From Lysobacterales bacterium (GTDB lineage Bacteria > Pseudomonadota > Gammaproteobacteria > Xanthomonadales > Xanthomonadaceae): DNA of 64,000 bases. A model generated the notes under the pieces. It was given only the letters and a program-made list of their open reading frames with translations, did not search any database and was not told the DNA's origin. A program made the position numbers and the translations under genes. The stretch is from contig JAFLEA010000001.1 in assembly GCA_017302035.1 (NCBI GenBank), positions 1-64,000 on the forward strand. Direction: 5' to 3'. Every line of letters starts with the position of its first letter. Positions within the stretch are counted from its first letter, which is position 1. Shown here one piece after another: positions 1-12,442 of this stretch.

Positions 1-1264
1 GGCCGGCACGGTCGAGCAAGCGGCCGAACCAGGCACGCGCGGCCACGCGCGCGTCGCCGGCCGCCTGGGCCGCGACCATCGCCCGTCCGCGGGCCAGGGC
101 GGCATCCGGATCCCGGGCCAGCGAGCATTCGACCAGGAACTGTTCGGCCAGCGGATGCCCGGGCTGGGCTTCGGCCACGCGCCGGGCGAAATGCTCCGTG
201 CCTTGCAGGTCCCCGGCGCGATCGCGCTGCCTGAGTCCAGCCTCCAGTGCCGGCAGGTGACCCGGCATTGCCGTGAGCCATCGTTCCAGCACCTGCTCGC
301 TTTCACCGCTGCCGGAAGCTTCCAGCGCCAGCCGCGCGGCCCACAGGTCACCGGCGTCGCGGTGAGTGGCCAGCGCCGCCTCCAGCGTGGCCAGCGCATC
401 CGCGCGGTCGCCGCTGCGGTTCCACAGCAGCATCAAGCCCTGCAGCACGGCGCGATCGACGCCTGCCGCCAGCGTGGCGCGCAGCAGTGCCAGCGCCTGT
501 TCGCCGCGCCCGGCCTGCAGCGCGTACAGGCCTGCGATGCGACGCAACGCCGGGTTGGCGACGGCCTCGTCCTCCGTCAGCGGCACGACCAGGTCGGCGG
601 CCTCCCCGAAACGGCCCTGGCGGGCGGCCAGTTGCGCCAGCAACGGCCGCAGCGCACGGGCATCGGGCAAGAGTTCGGCAACCCGGACGAACGCCTGTTC
701 GGCGAACGCCCAATGGCCCTTGGCGAAGTAGCTGAATCCCAGGATCGACAGCAGTTGCGGGTCGTCCCGCAGCACGGCGCTGGCCGTGGATGCCAGGGCC
801 AGCGCCCGGTCGGCATCGCCGCGGCGCAGCGCCAGCAGCGCGTCCAGGGCCAGCAGGCGCGGGTCGTCGGCCTCGACGATGCGGGCGACGGTACGGCTGA
901 GCCGCTCCGCCTCGGCCAGGTCGCCGCGGGCCAGGGCGACCTGCGCACGCGCCAGGTACGACGGGACGTGGTTCGGATCCAGGCCCAGGCCCTGGTCCAG
1001 CGCGGCGCCGGCGTCCTCCAGGTTGCGCGTGCGCAGCAGCAGGGAGGCACGTTCGAAATGCAGGCCCGCGTCTTCCGGCGCCAGCAGGATCGCCCGGTCA
1101 AGCGCCTCCAGCGCGGCATCCGTGTCGCCACCGCAGGCCAGCACGCCGGCCAGCGCGCGCTGCGCCTGCGCGTCATCGGGGGCGGAGGCGACCCAGTCCC
1201 GGGCCAGGGCCAGGGCTTCGTCCACGGCATCGCGCCGCAGCGCTTCTTGAATACGTTCCTGCAT
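1..1264 (-). CDS. Tetratricopeptide-repeat protein, 3' end outside window
   Basis: The first 421 residues of this gene are visible. The start is ATG at 1264 (MQERIQEALRRDAVDEAL) and the C-terminus runs off the left edge. The protein is built of repeated helix pairs of TPR type, about 34 residues each, with recurring small and large residues (for example an ALA-GVLACGGD segment followed by ALEALDRAILLAPEDAG). No signal peptide or membrane segment is seen, so it should be cytoplasmic, acting as a protein-binding scaffold. In this family a catalytic domain (sulfotransferase or 2-oxoglutarate oxygenase) often follows TPR arrays at the C-terminus, but that part is not in the window, so no specific role is assigned. 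It lies 56 bp downstream of the hydrolase gene on the same strand and may be read with it. Confidence 0.8.
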   Translation of the reverse strand, partial: MQERIQEALRRDAVDEALALARDWVASAPDDAQAQRALAGVLACGGDTDAALEALDRAILLAPEDAGLHFERASLLLRTRNLEDAGAALDQGLGLDPNHVPSYLARAQVALARGDLAEAERLSRTVARIVEADDPRLLALDALLALRRGDADRALALASTASAVLRDDPQLLSILGFSYFAKGHWAFAEQAFVRVAELLPDARALRPLLAQLAARQGRFGEAADLVVPLTEDEAVANPALRRIAGLYALQAGRGEQALALLRATLAAGVDRAVLQGLMLLWNRSGDRADALATLEAALATHRDAGDLWAARLALEASGSGESEQVLERWLTAMPGHLPALEAGLRQRDRAGDLQGTEHFARRVAEAQPGHPLAEQFLVECSLARDPDAALARGRAMVAAQAAGDARVAARAWFGRLLDRAG

Positions 1265-1320
1265 TGCTTCGGGTCTTCCGGAAAAACCCGCAGTCTACCG
1301 TGCCGCCTGCCCGGCGCCGT

Positions 1321-2313
1321 TCAGCGCGGCAGGGCGGCGCCCAGCCGCGCCGCCACCCAGCGCTCGGAAAAGCCGTCGCCGGCCAGGTTTTCCACGAACG
1401 CGCAGTGCCCGCCCCAGCGCGCGACCTCCAGCCCGGCGCCTGCGGGCAGGCGCCAGTGGCGGAAATGCTCGATCGGGATCACCGGGTCGTCCTCGGCCAT
1501 CAGGATGCTGGCCGGCACTTCCAGCCCCGCCAGGCGGTCGCCGGCGATGGAGTAGCTGTCGAAGTATTCCTCGGCGCTGTCGAAGCCGGCGTGCCTGCGC
1601 GCCAGCCAGCCGATCAGCCCGCGCATGTCCAGCGCCAGGGTGGCATCGTCGTAGCCGAAGTGCTCGGGGAACAGTTCGCGCTTGCGCTGCAGCGAACTGC
1701 GCCACTGGCGGCGGAAATACCAATCGTAGAACCGCGCATCGCGCTCCATGACGTCCATGGTCCCGGCCGGGTCGACCAGCGGGCAGACCGCGGCGATGTG
1801 GCGCAGTGGCAACCCGGCCCGCGGCGCGTGCAGGCCCAGGCGCAGGGCATGGTTGCCGCCGAGCGAATAGCCGGCCACCACCAGGTCGCGCACCTGCAGG
1901 CGCCGGACCATGTCCGCGGCCGCGTGCACCACTTCGCCGATGCGGTTGGAGTGGAACAGCCCTTCGTTGAGGTGGTGGGTATCGCCGTGGTCGCGGAAGT
2001 TCAGGCGGAACACGTCCAGCCCGTCGGCCAGCAGGCGCGCGGCGGCCAGGCGCATGTAGCTGGATTCGGCGCTGCCTTCCCAACCGTGCAGCAACAGTGC
2101 GGTGCCGCGCGGCTCGCGGCCGGGGACGTGGCTGTGCCAGCCCTGCAGGCGCGCACCGTTGCCGCCGTCGAGGATGTGCTCGGTGGAGGTCGCGCCGCTG
2201 GCGGCCAGCGCGCGCTGGCCGCGGCGGCGGCGCAAGCCGCTGGATCCGAGCACCGATTGCAGGTGCGGATTGCGCAGCAGGCGCGGGGGTTGGAAATCGG
2301 CGGCGTGGGTCAT
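1321..2313 (-). CDS. YheT-family alpha/beta hydrolase
   Basis: A 330-residue alpha/beta hydrolase of the YheT/UPF0017 type. The start MTHAADFQPPRLLRNPHLQS is typical of this family (FxPPxxLRNPHLQSxL). The nucleophile elbow GYSLGG supplies the catalytic serine, an acidic residue lies in AEDDPVIP, and the histidine is in GGHCAF near the C-terminus, so the triad is complete. An early HGWEGS segment forms the oxyanion-hole region. There is no signal peptide, so it is probably a cytoplasmic esterase; the physiological substrate of the family is not settled. It sits on the minus strand 85 bp after the PlsC-type acyltransferase gene and probably belongs to the same transcription unit, consistent with a lipid or ester-related role. 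Confidence 0.88.
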   Translation of the reverse strand: MTHAADFQPPRLLRNPHLQSVLGSSGLRRRRGQRALAASGATSTEHILDGGNGARLQGWHSHVPGREPRGTALLLHGWEGSAESSYMRLAAARLLADGLDVFRLNFRDHGDTHHLNEGLFHSNRIGEVVHAAADMVRRLQVRDLVVAGYSLGGNHALRLGLHAPRAGLPLRHIAAVCPLVDPAGTMDVMERDARFYDWYFRRQWRSSLQRKRELFPEHFGYDDATLALDMRGLIGWLARRHAGFDSAEEYFDSYSIAGDRLAGLEVPASILMAEDDPVIPIEHFRHWRLPAGAGLEVARWGGHCAFVENLAGDGFSERWVAARLGAALPR

Positions 2314-2398
2314 GGCGGGGAGGGCGGGTTCGCCACGGCCAATCTTGCATCGCCGCGGGCCCGGCGCAAGCGCGGCCGCGCGGGGATTCAGCCTTCCA

Positions 2399-3205
2399 TC
2401 ACGAGCCCATCGCCGCCACGATGCGCTCGCGCGACAGCTCGGCGATGCGGCGCCGGCCATCCACGTCGCCGGGCGGGACCGGCTCCAGGAAGTGGACCTC
2501 GGCGATGCGCGCGGGCTCGCCGAGCAGGCGCAGGAAGTTCTGGGCGAAATTCTCGCGCGGGCCGAACGCGACCATGGTCTGCGCCGCGCCGCGTTCGCCG
2601 TAGCGCAGCGCCACCGGCTGCACCGGCACCCGGGCCTCGACCGCGGCCAGGAAGATCCGCGCATGGAACGGCCCGACTTCGTGGCCGCCGCGGGTGCGCC
2701 CCTCCGGGAACACGCCCACCGACTTGCCCTGGCGCAACCGCTCGACCATCTGCTCCAGCACGTCGTTGAGCGAGTCGGTGCTGCCGCGCTGGTGGAAGAT
2801 CGTCTGCCCCTGCGCCGCCAGCCAGCCCACCAGCGGCCAGCCGGCGATCTCGCGCTTGGCCACGAAGCCCATCATCCGCTGGCTGTGCAGGATCTCGATG
2901 TCGACCCAGCTGACATGATTGGCCACGAACATCGTCGCCCCCGGCAGCGGCGTGCCGAAGCGACGCAGGCGGAAGCCGAAGATCCACGCCAGCCCGCCCG
3001 ACCAGGCGCGCACCGCGCGGTCGCCCAGGGTCTCGGCGCCGCAGCGGATCGTGCGCAGCGGCGGGGCCAGGCACAGCAACGTCAGCGGCAGCGGCAGCAG
3101 GACGTGCAGCAGCAGCAAGGGGGTGCGGCAAAGGTAGCGGAAGGCGCGCCCGACGCCGCCCGACCGGGCCGGCTGGCGGGCCGCACGCGGGGGAGCGGGG
3201 TCCAT
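2399..3205 (-). CDS. plsC: 1-acyl-sn-glycerol-3-phosphate acyltransferase (PlsC family)
   Basis: A 268-residue membrane-associated acyltransferase expected to add an acyl chain to lysophosphatidic acid during phospholipid synthesis. A hydrophobic stretch at about residues 29-50 (LLLLHVLLPLPLTLLCLAPP) is the membrane anchor. The HX4D catalytic motif is seen as NHVSWVD, followed by FPEGRT, the glycerophosphate-binding block, and a later VPVQPVAL. Length and motif spacing fit PlsC. It is followed by the YheT hydrolase gene and preceded by a thioesterase gene on the same strand. Several PlsC paralogues usually exist per genome, so it may be a secondary (for example ornithine-lipid or lyso-lipid) acyltransferase rather than the sole PlsC. 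Confidence 0.88.
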   Translation of the reverse strand: MDPAPPRAARQPARSGGVGRAFRYLCRTPLLLLHVLLPLPLTLLCLAPPLRTIRCGAETLGDRAVRAWSGGLAWIFGFRLRRFGTPLPGATMFVANHVSWVDIEILHSQRMMGFVAKREIAGWPLVGWLAAQGQTIFHQRGSTDSLNDVLEQMVERLRQGKSVGVFPEGRTRGGHEVGPFHARIFLAAVEARVPVQPVALRYGERGAAQTMVAFGPRENFAQNFLRLLGEPARIAEVHFLEPVPPGDVDGRRRIAELSRERIVAAMGS

Positions 3206-3262
3206 GGACGCGCACGATACCGCGCCGCGGGCGAAAAGGGCACGCGGGCGGCTGAACGCCGG

Positions 3263-3694
3263 TCAGGCCGGCTGCGTCGCCGGCACCACCGCCAGGGTCA
3301 GCCGCGATACGCACGTCGCGCGTCCGCGCGCATCCTCGATGCGGATTTCCCAGACCTGGGTGCTGCGGCCCACGTGCAGCGCCTTCGCCGTGCCGGTGAC
3401 GCTGCCCTCGCGCACCGCGCGCAGGTGGTTGGCATTGATCTCCAGGCCCACCGCCATCTGCTCGCAGGTGTCCAGGCACAGGTTGCCGGCGCTGCTGCCC
3501 AGGGTCTCGGCCAGCACCACCGAGGCGCCGCCGTGGAGCAGCCCGTACGGTTGCCGGGTACGCGGCTCGACCGGCATGGTCGCCTGCAGCCAGTCCTCGC
3601 CGGCGGCGGTAAAGACGATGCCCAGATGTTCGATCAGGGTGCCGCGGCTGAGCCGGTTGAGTTCGTCGATGGAAACGGGGGCGCGGAAAGCCAT
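3263..3694 (-). CDS. Hotdog-fold acyl-CoA thioesterase (PaaI/YdiI-like)
   Basis: A 143-residue single hotdog domain. The family signature is seen as YGLLHGGASVVLAETLGS, where the glutamate and the HGG segment form the thioesterase active site, followed by the GLEINANHLRAVREG strand-turn typical of YdiI/EntH-like hydrolases of aromatic or acyl-CoA esters. Length is normal and no signal peptide is present, so it should be cytoplasmic and tetrameric as in the family. In E. coli the closest type acts on 1,4-dihydroxy-2-naphthoyl-CoA or aryl-carrier proteins; here neither menaquinone nor siderophore genes lie nearby, so the substrate is unknown. It is followed by plsC 57 bp downstream. Confidence 0.85.
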   Translation of the reverse strand: MAFRAPVSIDELNRLSRGTLIEHLGIVFTAAGEDWLQATMPVEPRTRQPYGLLHGGASVVLAETLGSSAGNLCLDTCEQMAVGLEINANHLRAVREGSVTGTAKALHVGRSTQVWEIRIEDARGRATCVSRLTLAVVPATQPA

Positions 3695-3771
3695 TGGGGG
3701 GTTGCCGGATCAGGAAAGGGTCCGATTATCTTCCCAGCAGGGGCGCACCGGCGCACCGCCGGGTGCGGAGA

Positions 3772-4326
3772 TCAGTTTCCGGCCAGCAAGTCCGGCTGCG
3801 GCGGCGGGTACGACAGGCGGCCGTCGCGGACCTGCGCGGCGGCGCTGTAGCGATGCTCCTGCGCATGGGCCGCGCCGAGGATGTGCACCACCTCGATCCC
3901 GCGCAGCTTGAGCACGTCGGCGATCAATGCCCGGTGGCAGCGCCACCACACCGCCTCCGCACACATGATCGCGGTCCGCCGGCGCGCGGCCAGTTCCAGC
4001 AGCTGGGCCATGCCTTCGGCGAATTCATCGCTGTCCAGATGGTCGGCATAGCCCTGGAAGGACGCGTTGCGCCAGCCGCCGTTGGGCGATCCGGTGCGCA
4101 CCCTGCGGCGCCCGCCCAGCTGCGGCAACCAGCGGTATTCGATGCCCACGGCGGCCAGGTCCAGGGCCAGCGCCTCGCCGGCGAACCACGGACAGCGGCG
4201 CGAGCCCGGGAAGCGGCGCACGTCCGCCAGCGCCTGGATGGCGTAGGCCTCGAGCAGGGCCAGGAACTCCTCCCGGGTGCGGGTGGAGTGGCCGATGGTC
4301 CACACCGTCGCCGGCGCGGCGTCCAT
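3772..4326 (-). CDS. DUF488 family protein
   Basis: A 184-residue DUF488 protein. The family hallmarks are visible: the N-terminal TIGHSTRTREEFLALL, the ALADVRRFPGSRRCPWF block, and the cysteine-containing RTAIMCAEAVWWRCHRALIAD segment, in which the conserved Cys and His residues lie. The GGRRRV and NASFQGYADHLDSDEF segments also match the family. The molecular function of DUF488 is not established. It starts 2 bp after the stop of the small DUF2945-like gene, so the two are surely co-transcribed. No export signal is seen. Confidence 0.88.
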   Translation of the reverse strand: MDAAPATVWTIGHSTRTREEFLALLEAYAIQALADVRRFPGSRRCPWFAGEALALDLAAVGIEYRWLPQLGGRRRVRTGSPNGGWRNASFQGYADHLDSDEFAEGMAQLLELAARRRTAIMCAEAVWWRCHRALIADVLKLRGIEVVHILGAAHAQEHRYSAAAQVRDGRLSYPPPQPDLLAGN

Positions 4327-4328
4327 CC

Positions 4329-4541
4329 TCAGTCGATCCGGTGCAGCACGGCGCCACGGTGCAGGGCGACGTGGTCGGTGCGGTCGCTCTGGATCTCGTA
4401 CTGCGGATCGTCCTCGCTGCAGTGGTGGGTATACCCTTTGTAGTCGACGTCGCGGGTATGCACCTTGACGATCCGGCCGCTGACCTCTCCGGCCTCGGAA
4501 TTCCAGCGCACGTGGTCGCCGACCTTGAATGCATGGGCCAT
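4329..4541 (-). CDS. DUF2945/Tudor-like small protein (hypervirulence-associated family)
   Basis: A 70-residue protein beginning MAHAFKVGDHVRWNSEAGEV and continuing SGRIVKVHTRDVDYKG, a small SH3/Tudor-like beta barrel found in the DUF2945 family (HVA1 in fungi). Family members are short, often stress-associated, and of unknown molecular function. The ATG at 4541 is chosen because the family begins exactly at the K-x-G-D-x-V-x-W strand; the longer upstream reading frame has no resemblance to anything. It is the first gene of a two-gene unit with the DUF488 gene, 2 bp apart. Confidence 0.82.
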   Translation of the reverse strand: MAHAFKVGDHVRWNSEAGEVSGRIVKVHTRDVDYKGYTHHCSEDDPQYEIQSDRTDHVALHRGAVLHRID

Positions 4542-4612
4542 GGTTGCCGCTCCCTGGATGCGAGTGCCAAGCATACGGCGGCCGGCGTGGCCGCGGCGCA
4601 TGCGCGCCACCG

Positions 4613-6583
4613 TCACAGGATCGGCACCAGGCCCGCTCCGAACGCAGTCAGCATCCGGGTGAAGATCGATTTCGGGCCCAGGCTGACCTCGGGGAAGTCG
4701 CCGACCGACACGTAGCAGCGATGGAAGCCCGGATCCCGCCGCGACAACGGCGCCGGGCAATCGGGGCCGGGCTGGAACTCGTAGTTGGTGGCATAACGCC
4801 AGGGCCACACGTCCAGCACGGGCGAGGCTTCCAGCACCTTGCCCAGGCTGTAGTTCAGCCCCGACAGCAGCGGCGGCTTGCCGCGCGCGGCCACGGCCCA
4901 GGAGTTGCCCGGGGCGATGTCGCGCTCGATGCTCTCGGCCAGTGCCTGCGCGAACACCGGATCCTCGATCACCAGCACCGCCTCGGTATTGTAGGTCTCG
5001 CTGCGCGGATCGAAGTTGTGGGTGCCGACCACGCCGATCCGGCGGTCGATCACCATCGACTTGGCGTGCAGGCCCATGCGCGGGCCTTCGCCGAGTACCG
5101 GAACCGGGCGGTTGGCCGGGGCACTGGCACGCAGCAGCGAAGGCCTGGTTTCGGTGCGCAGCTTGTCCTCGACGCGACCGTCATCGGCGCCGGTGTGCAC
5201 GCCGCCGGAACGGCCGGACGCGCTGCTGCCCAGGCTTCCCGGCAGCTCGCTGCGCGCGGGGGCGGGCGCGCTCGCGGGACCGGGCGGATCGCCCGGCTGC
5301 CATGCCCCCAGCGCCGGATCCAGCGGCGGATCGGCCGGGAACGGCTTGTACTCGAATATGTCGAAGCCCAGCTCGCGCACGTGCCGGCGCTTGTACTTGT
5401 AGGTGAGCGCGTAGACGATCGGGTTGTCGGTCGCCGCCAGGCTGTTGGTGGATACCACCACCCGCGGCGGATCCGGGTGGGCGCGCAGTTCGCGGAACAG
5501 TTGCAGCGCACTGTCGGACAACACCAGATAGGGCGTCTGCAGCAGGATCTCCTCCCGCGCGCCGGCCAGCAGCCCGGCCAGGCCCGGCACGCCGGTGCCT
5601 TCCGCCGGGCCTTCGTGGTGCTTGCGCGGCAGGTCGGCGATATAGGCGACGTCGCCGACCGGAATCGTCCGCTGCACCAGCCGCTCACGCACCAGCGCGG
5701 GGTCGCCGGCCGCGCGCGACATCGTCTCCACCCGGTCAGGCCGCAACGGCGCAGCCGGCGGCAGCGGCGGCACACCGTGCCCGAGCAGGATCTGCGCCAC
5801 GTCGTCCAGGCGCTCGGCCGGCACGCTCAGCGGATCGTCCCAGTAGTGTTCGAAGTTGCGTTCCATCTCTCGCGCCACCGGCCCGGCCACCAGCACGTCG
5901 CGGTCGCGGAAGTTGTACTCGGCATCCCAGTCGTAGTAGTCGTCCTGGTAGTTGCGCCCCCCGGCGATGGCCACCGCCCCGTCGACCAGCAGCAGCTTGT
6001 TGTGCATGCGCTGGTTGAAGCGGCGGAAGCAGCAGATCACGCTGGCCGCATAGTCCAGGTAGCCGGGCATCGCCTCGCCGAAGGTGGGGTTGTACACCCG
6101 CAGTTCCAGGTTCTCGTGCGCACCGGCCAGCGCGGCCAGGATCTGCAGGTCGGCGATCGCCGAGAGCTGGTCGATCAGGACCCGCACCCGGACCCCACGC
6201 TTGGCCGCGGCCAGCAGCTCGTCGATCACCAGGCGCGCACTGTCGTCCTTGTCGAAGATGTAGGTCTGCAGGTCGATCCTGGCACTGGCCGCGCGGATCA
6301 GGTTGATCCGCGCCAGCAGCGCGTCGCCGCCCTGGTCCAGGATCAGGACGAAATGATGCGGGGTCGCATCGGGCGACGCCTGCGACTGCGCGAACGCGGC
6401 CGCGCCCAGCGCATGCAGTTCCGACGGCGCCGCGCAACGGTCCTCGCGGTCGCACGTCAACGTGGCATCACGCGCCGACACCGCTATCGCCGCGGCCTGC
6501 TCGTGCCCGGCAGGGGCCAGCGTGCTGCAGGCGGTGGCCGACAACAACAGCAGCGCGCACAGCAGCCGGGCGATCGCGTTCAC
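4613..6583 (-). CDS. Phospholipase D-family lipoprotein (cardiolipin synthase C/YmdC-like)
   Basis: A 656-residue protein with two HKD phosphodiesterase motifs: HNKLLLVD (about 194-201) with GGRNYQDD, and HAKSMVID (about 506-513) with GTHNFDPRS. This layout matches the ClsC/YmdC group, which transfers phosphatidyl groups between phospholipids, although hydrolytic activity cannot be excluded. The N-terminus has a hydrophobic segment ending SATACS, a plausible lipobox with Cys19, suggesting export and membrane anchoring. GTG at 6583 is taken as the start because it overlaps the stop of the upstream YceI gene (GTGA) and leads straight into the signal peptide. A Pro/Ala/Gly/Ser-rich linker at about 418-500 separates the second HKD motif from the rest and is longer than usual. 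Confidence 0.85.
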   Translation of the reverse strand: MNAIARLLCALLLLSATACSTLAPAGHEQAAAIAVSARDATLTCDREDRCAAPSELHALGAAAFAQSQASPDATPHHFVLILDQGGDALLARINLIRAASARIDLQTYIFDKDDSARLVIDELLAAAKRGVRVRVLIDQLSAIADLQILAALAGAHENLELRVYNPTFGEAMPGYLDYAASVICCFRRFNQRMHNKLLLVDGAVAIAGGRNYQDDYYDWDAEYNFRDRDVLVAGPVAREMERNFEHYWDDPLSVPAERLDDVAQILLGHGVPPLPPAAPLRPDRVETMSRAAGDPALVRERLVQRTIPVGDVAYIADLPRKHHEGPAEGTGVPGLAGLLAGAREEILLQTPYLVLSDSALQLFRELRAHPDPPRVVVSTNSLAATDNPIVYALTYKYKRRHVRELGFDIFEYKPFPADPPLDPALGAWQPGDPPGPASAPAPARSELPGSLGSSASGRSGGVHTGADDGRVEDKLRTETRPSLLRASAPANRPVPVLGEGPRMGLHAKSMVIDRRIGVVGTHNFDPRSETYNTEAVLVIEDPVFAQALAESIERDIAPGNSWAVAARGKPPLLSGLNYSLGKVLEASPVLDVWPWRYATNYEFQPGPDCPAPLSRRDPGFHRCYVSVGDFPEVSLGPKSIFTRMLTAFGAGLVPIL

Positions 6584-7164
6584 TCCACCGGCCCGCGCAA
6601 TTGCAGGCTGGCCAGCAGCCACACCTTGTCGGCCAGCGCCACCTGCCACTGGCGCATGTCGAAGTCGCTGCGGTCGATGCTGCCGTTGACCTGGATGCCA
6701 CAGTCCAGGCCCGGCCGGGCGCAGGCCGCGGGCAGGACTTCCAGCCGCTGCGGCCGGGTCACCCCGCGCAGGGTCAAACGGCCGTGCAGCGGTCCGCCCT
6801 TGCGCAACAGGTCCGCCGGGTAGGGGTCGGACACGAATTCCATCCAGGGATGGCGCACGGTGTCGAAGAAGCTGGCTCCGCGCATCCAGGCCGTGTAGCG
6901 CGGCCGGTCCGGGATCACCGCCTCGGAGGTGGCCACGCGCAGACGCACCTGTTGCCGCCCGTCCGGCAGGGGTTCGACCACCCCCTGGAAACTCGGGAAT
7001 TCGCCCGCCACGCGCTGGCCGAAGCGGGTATAGACCTCGAAGCCCAGCCAGCTCTGCCCATCGTCGAACCTGGCCTGCGCATGCGCCTGCGGGACCAGGG
7101 CCGCCGCGGCCAGCGCCAACGCCGCCTGGGCCCGCAGCCACGCGCGCGCCGTGGTCCGGCGCAT
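6580..7164 (-). CDS. YceI-family periplasmic protein
   Basis: A 194-residue YceI-like protein. A signal peptide is clear (MRRTTARAWLRAQAALALAA, ending AHAQA). The mature part shows the lipocalin-like YceI fold: SWLGFEVYTRFGQRVAGEFPSF, an internal FFDTVRHPWMEFVS segment, GRLTLRGVTRP and a final FDMRQWQVALADKVWL. Family members bind isoprenoid or other amphiphilic molecules in the periplasm; the ligand here is unknown. It starts 4 bp after the stop of sixA and its own stop overlaps the GTG start of the phospholipase D gene, so sixA, yceI and the phospholipase gene form one tight operon. Confidence 0.87.
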   Translation of the reverse strand: MRRTTARAWLRAQAALALAAAALVPQAHAQARFDDGQSWLGFEVYTRFGQRVAGEFPSFQGVVEPLPDGRQQVRLRVATSEAVIPDRPRYTAWMRGASFFDTVRHPWMEFVSDPYPADLLRKGGPLHGRLTLRGVTRPQRLEVLPAACARPGLDCGIQVNGSIDRSDFDMRQWQVALADKVWLLASLQLRGPVE

Positions 7165-7168
7165 CGGC

Positions 7169-7645
7169 TCAGGGCCACCAGAACGCGGTCAGCCGCGCCA
7201 TGCCCGGTTCGATCGCCGCCTGCGCCGGCAGCGCCAGCACCGCTACCGCCGCGGTCGGCATGCCGCGATAGTCGCCGGACTGGCCGCTGTGCAGCAGCGC
7301 CACCAGCCGCTCCATGCCCGGGTTGTGCCCGACCAGCAGCAGCCTCTCGACCTCGCCATGCGCCTGCAGCACGCCGAACAGCGCCCCGGGAGTGGCGTCG
7401 TAGATGGCCGGTTCCAGCCGTTGCTCGGCATAGCCGGCGACCGCAAGCACCGCCTCCAGGGTTTCCCGGGTGCGCCGCGCCGGCGAGCACAGCACCCGGT
7501 CCGGGACCAGGCCATGCTCGGCCAGCCAGCGCCCGGCGGCCTCGGCCTCGGCCAGGCCCTGCGGCGAGAGCGGCCGGTCGAAATCGTCCTGGCCGGCCAC
7601 GGCCGGCTCGGCATGGGCATGCCGCAGCAGAATCAGTTCGCGCAC
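7169..7645 (-). CDS. sixA: Phosphohistidine phosphatase SixA
   Basis: A 158-residue histidine-phosphatase superfamily member. The catalytic RHG-type motif appears as LILLRHAHAEP at the very N-terminus, with the second histidine in VGHNPGMERL and the SSPARRT-like CSPARRTRET segment between. This size and the RHAHA variant are typical of SixA, which removes phosphate from phosphohistidine in HPt domains or the nitrogen phosphotransferase system. It is the first gene of the sixA-yceI-phospholipase D unit, and follows the parA gene by 22 bp on the same strand. Confidence 0.87.
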   Translation of the reverse strand: MRELILLRHAHAEPAVAGQDDFDRPLSPQGLAEAEAAGRWLAEHGLVPDRVLCSPARRTRETLEAVLAVAGYAEQRLEPAIYDATPGALFGVLQAHGEVERLLLVGHNPGMERLVALLHSGQSGDYRGMPTAAVAVLALPAQAAIEPGMARLTAFWWP

Positions 7646-7667
7646 GCCGTTCCCCTCCCGCCTGCGC

Positions 7668-8300
7668 TCATGCCTTGGCCAGCCATTTCAGCAACGGCTC
7701 CCAGTCGGCCTGGTGCTCGCGCACCTGCGCCGAGTGGTAATCGAACAGGCTGCGGCCGAGCCCGACCAGGACCACGTAGGCCTGGGTGTCGCGCAGCTGC
7801 GCCACCACCGGATACGGCCAGGTCTTGAGCATGTCCAGCGCCTGCTGGCTGGCGTTGGTCCACGGCTTGCTGCGATTGAGCACCAGGCCCACCGGCAGTT
7901 TGTGCTTGCGCACCCGCTTGACCTTGGCCACGGTGTTGAGGAACCCGACCGTGGCCTCGATGTCCATCGCCGAGGGCTGCACCGGCACCACCATCGCATC
8001 GGCGTGGTCGATGAAGTCCTCCAGGTCCTCGGCCATGGCCCCGGCCGGGGCGTCGATCACCACCTGGTCGGCGTCGTCCGGCAGGCGCAGGCGCCAGGCG
8101 CGATGGCGGCTGGCGTCGATCGGCAGGACCGCGCTCTCCAGTTCGGCCCGGCGCTCGGCCCAGCGGGTGGCCGAACCCTGCGGGTCGGCGTCGGCCAGCA
8201 CCGTACGCCGGCCCTGCAGCGCCGAATGCGCCGCCAGGTGGGTGGCGATGGTGGTCTTGCCCACCCCGCCCTTGGAACAGGCCACCAGGATCGTCTTCAT
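7668..8300 (-). CDS. Orphan ParA-family ATPase
   Basis: A 210-residue ParA/MinD-type ATPase. The deviant Walker A motif is [10 protein letters not shown] at residues 10-19, a switch I region follows ([11 protein letters not shown]), and switch II is VVIDAPAGA. Start ATG at 8300 gives [15 protein letters not shown], the standard beginning. No parB or other partition partner is adjacent, so it is not the chromosome parAB pair; similar stand-alone ParA proteins position various cellular cargos. It is divergent from the AAA ATPase gene across 171 bp and is followed closely by sixA. Partner and cargo are unknown. Confidence 0.85.
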   Translation of the reverse strand: MKTILVACSKGGVGKTTIATHLAAHSALQGRRTVLADADPQGSATRWAERRAELESAVLPIDASRHRAWRLRLPDDADQVVIDAPAGAMAEDLEDFIDHADAMVVPVQPSAMDIEATVGFLNTVAKVKRVRKHKLPVGLVLNRSKPWTNASQQALDMLKTWPYPVVAQLRDTQAYVVLVGLGRSLFDYHSAQVREHQADWEPLLKWLAKA

Positions 8301-8471
8301 GCGCGCAATGCCTCCGCGTTGGGCTGCCCGCAGGGTACACCGGGCCCCGCGGCGGCGGTAGGAACGTACCCGTAACGGCGAGCCGGATCGGGACGGCCGG
8401 GACCCGGCGTGGCGGCTGGGAACCGGGGGCCCCCGCTTGCTATCGTGCGCCGGTCCCTTCGCGGAAACCCC

Positions 8472-12304
<3,833 letters not shown>

Positions 12305-12320
12305 TTCCGACGCGGCATCG

Positions 12321-12347
12321 CGCAGCCCGGCCTTGTGCCGGGCTGCG
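12321..12347 (+). terminator. Probable terminator after icd
   Basis: A perfect 11-bp stem (12321-12331 with 12337-12347) closes a CTTGT loop 16 bp after the icd stop. The following sequence CATTTGCG holds only a short T run, so termination may be partial. Confidence 0.65.
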
Positions 12348-12442
12348 CATTTGCGCCCGCGCGGCGACGATGCGGCCGGCGCGTGGCGTGGTCTTCCGGG
12401 TCGCGTGCTAGGCTCGGATTTCCCTCGCACTGGAGTCCCGCG

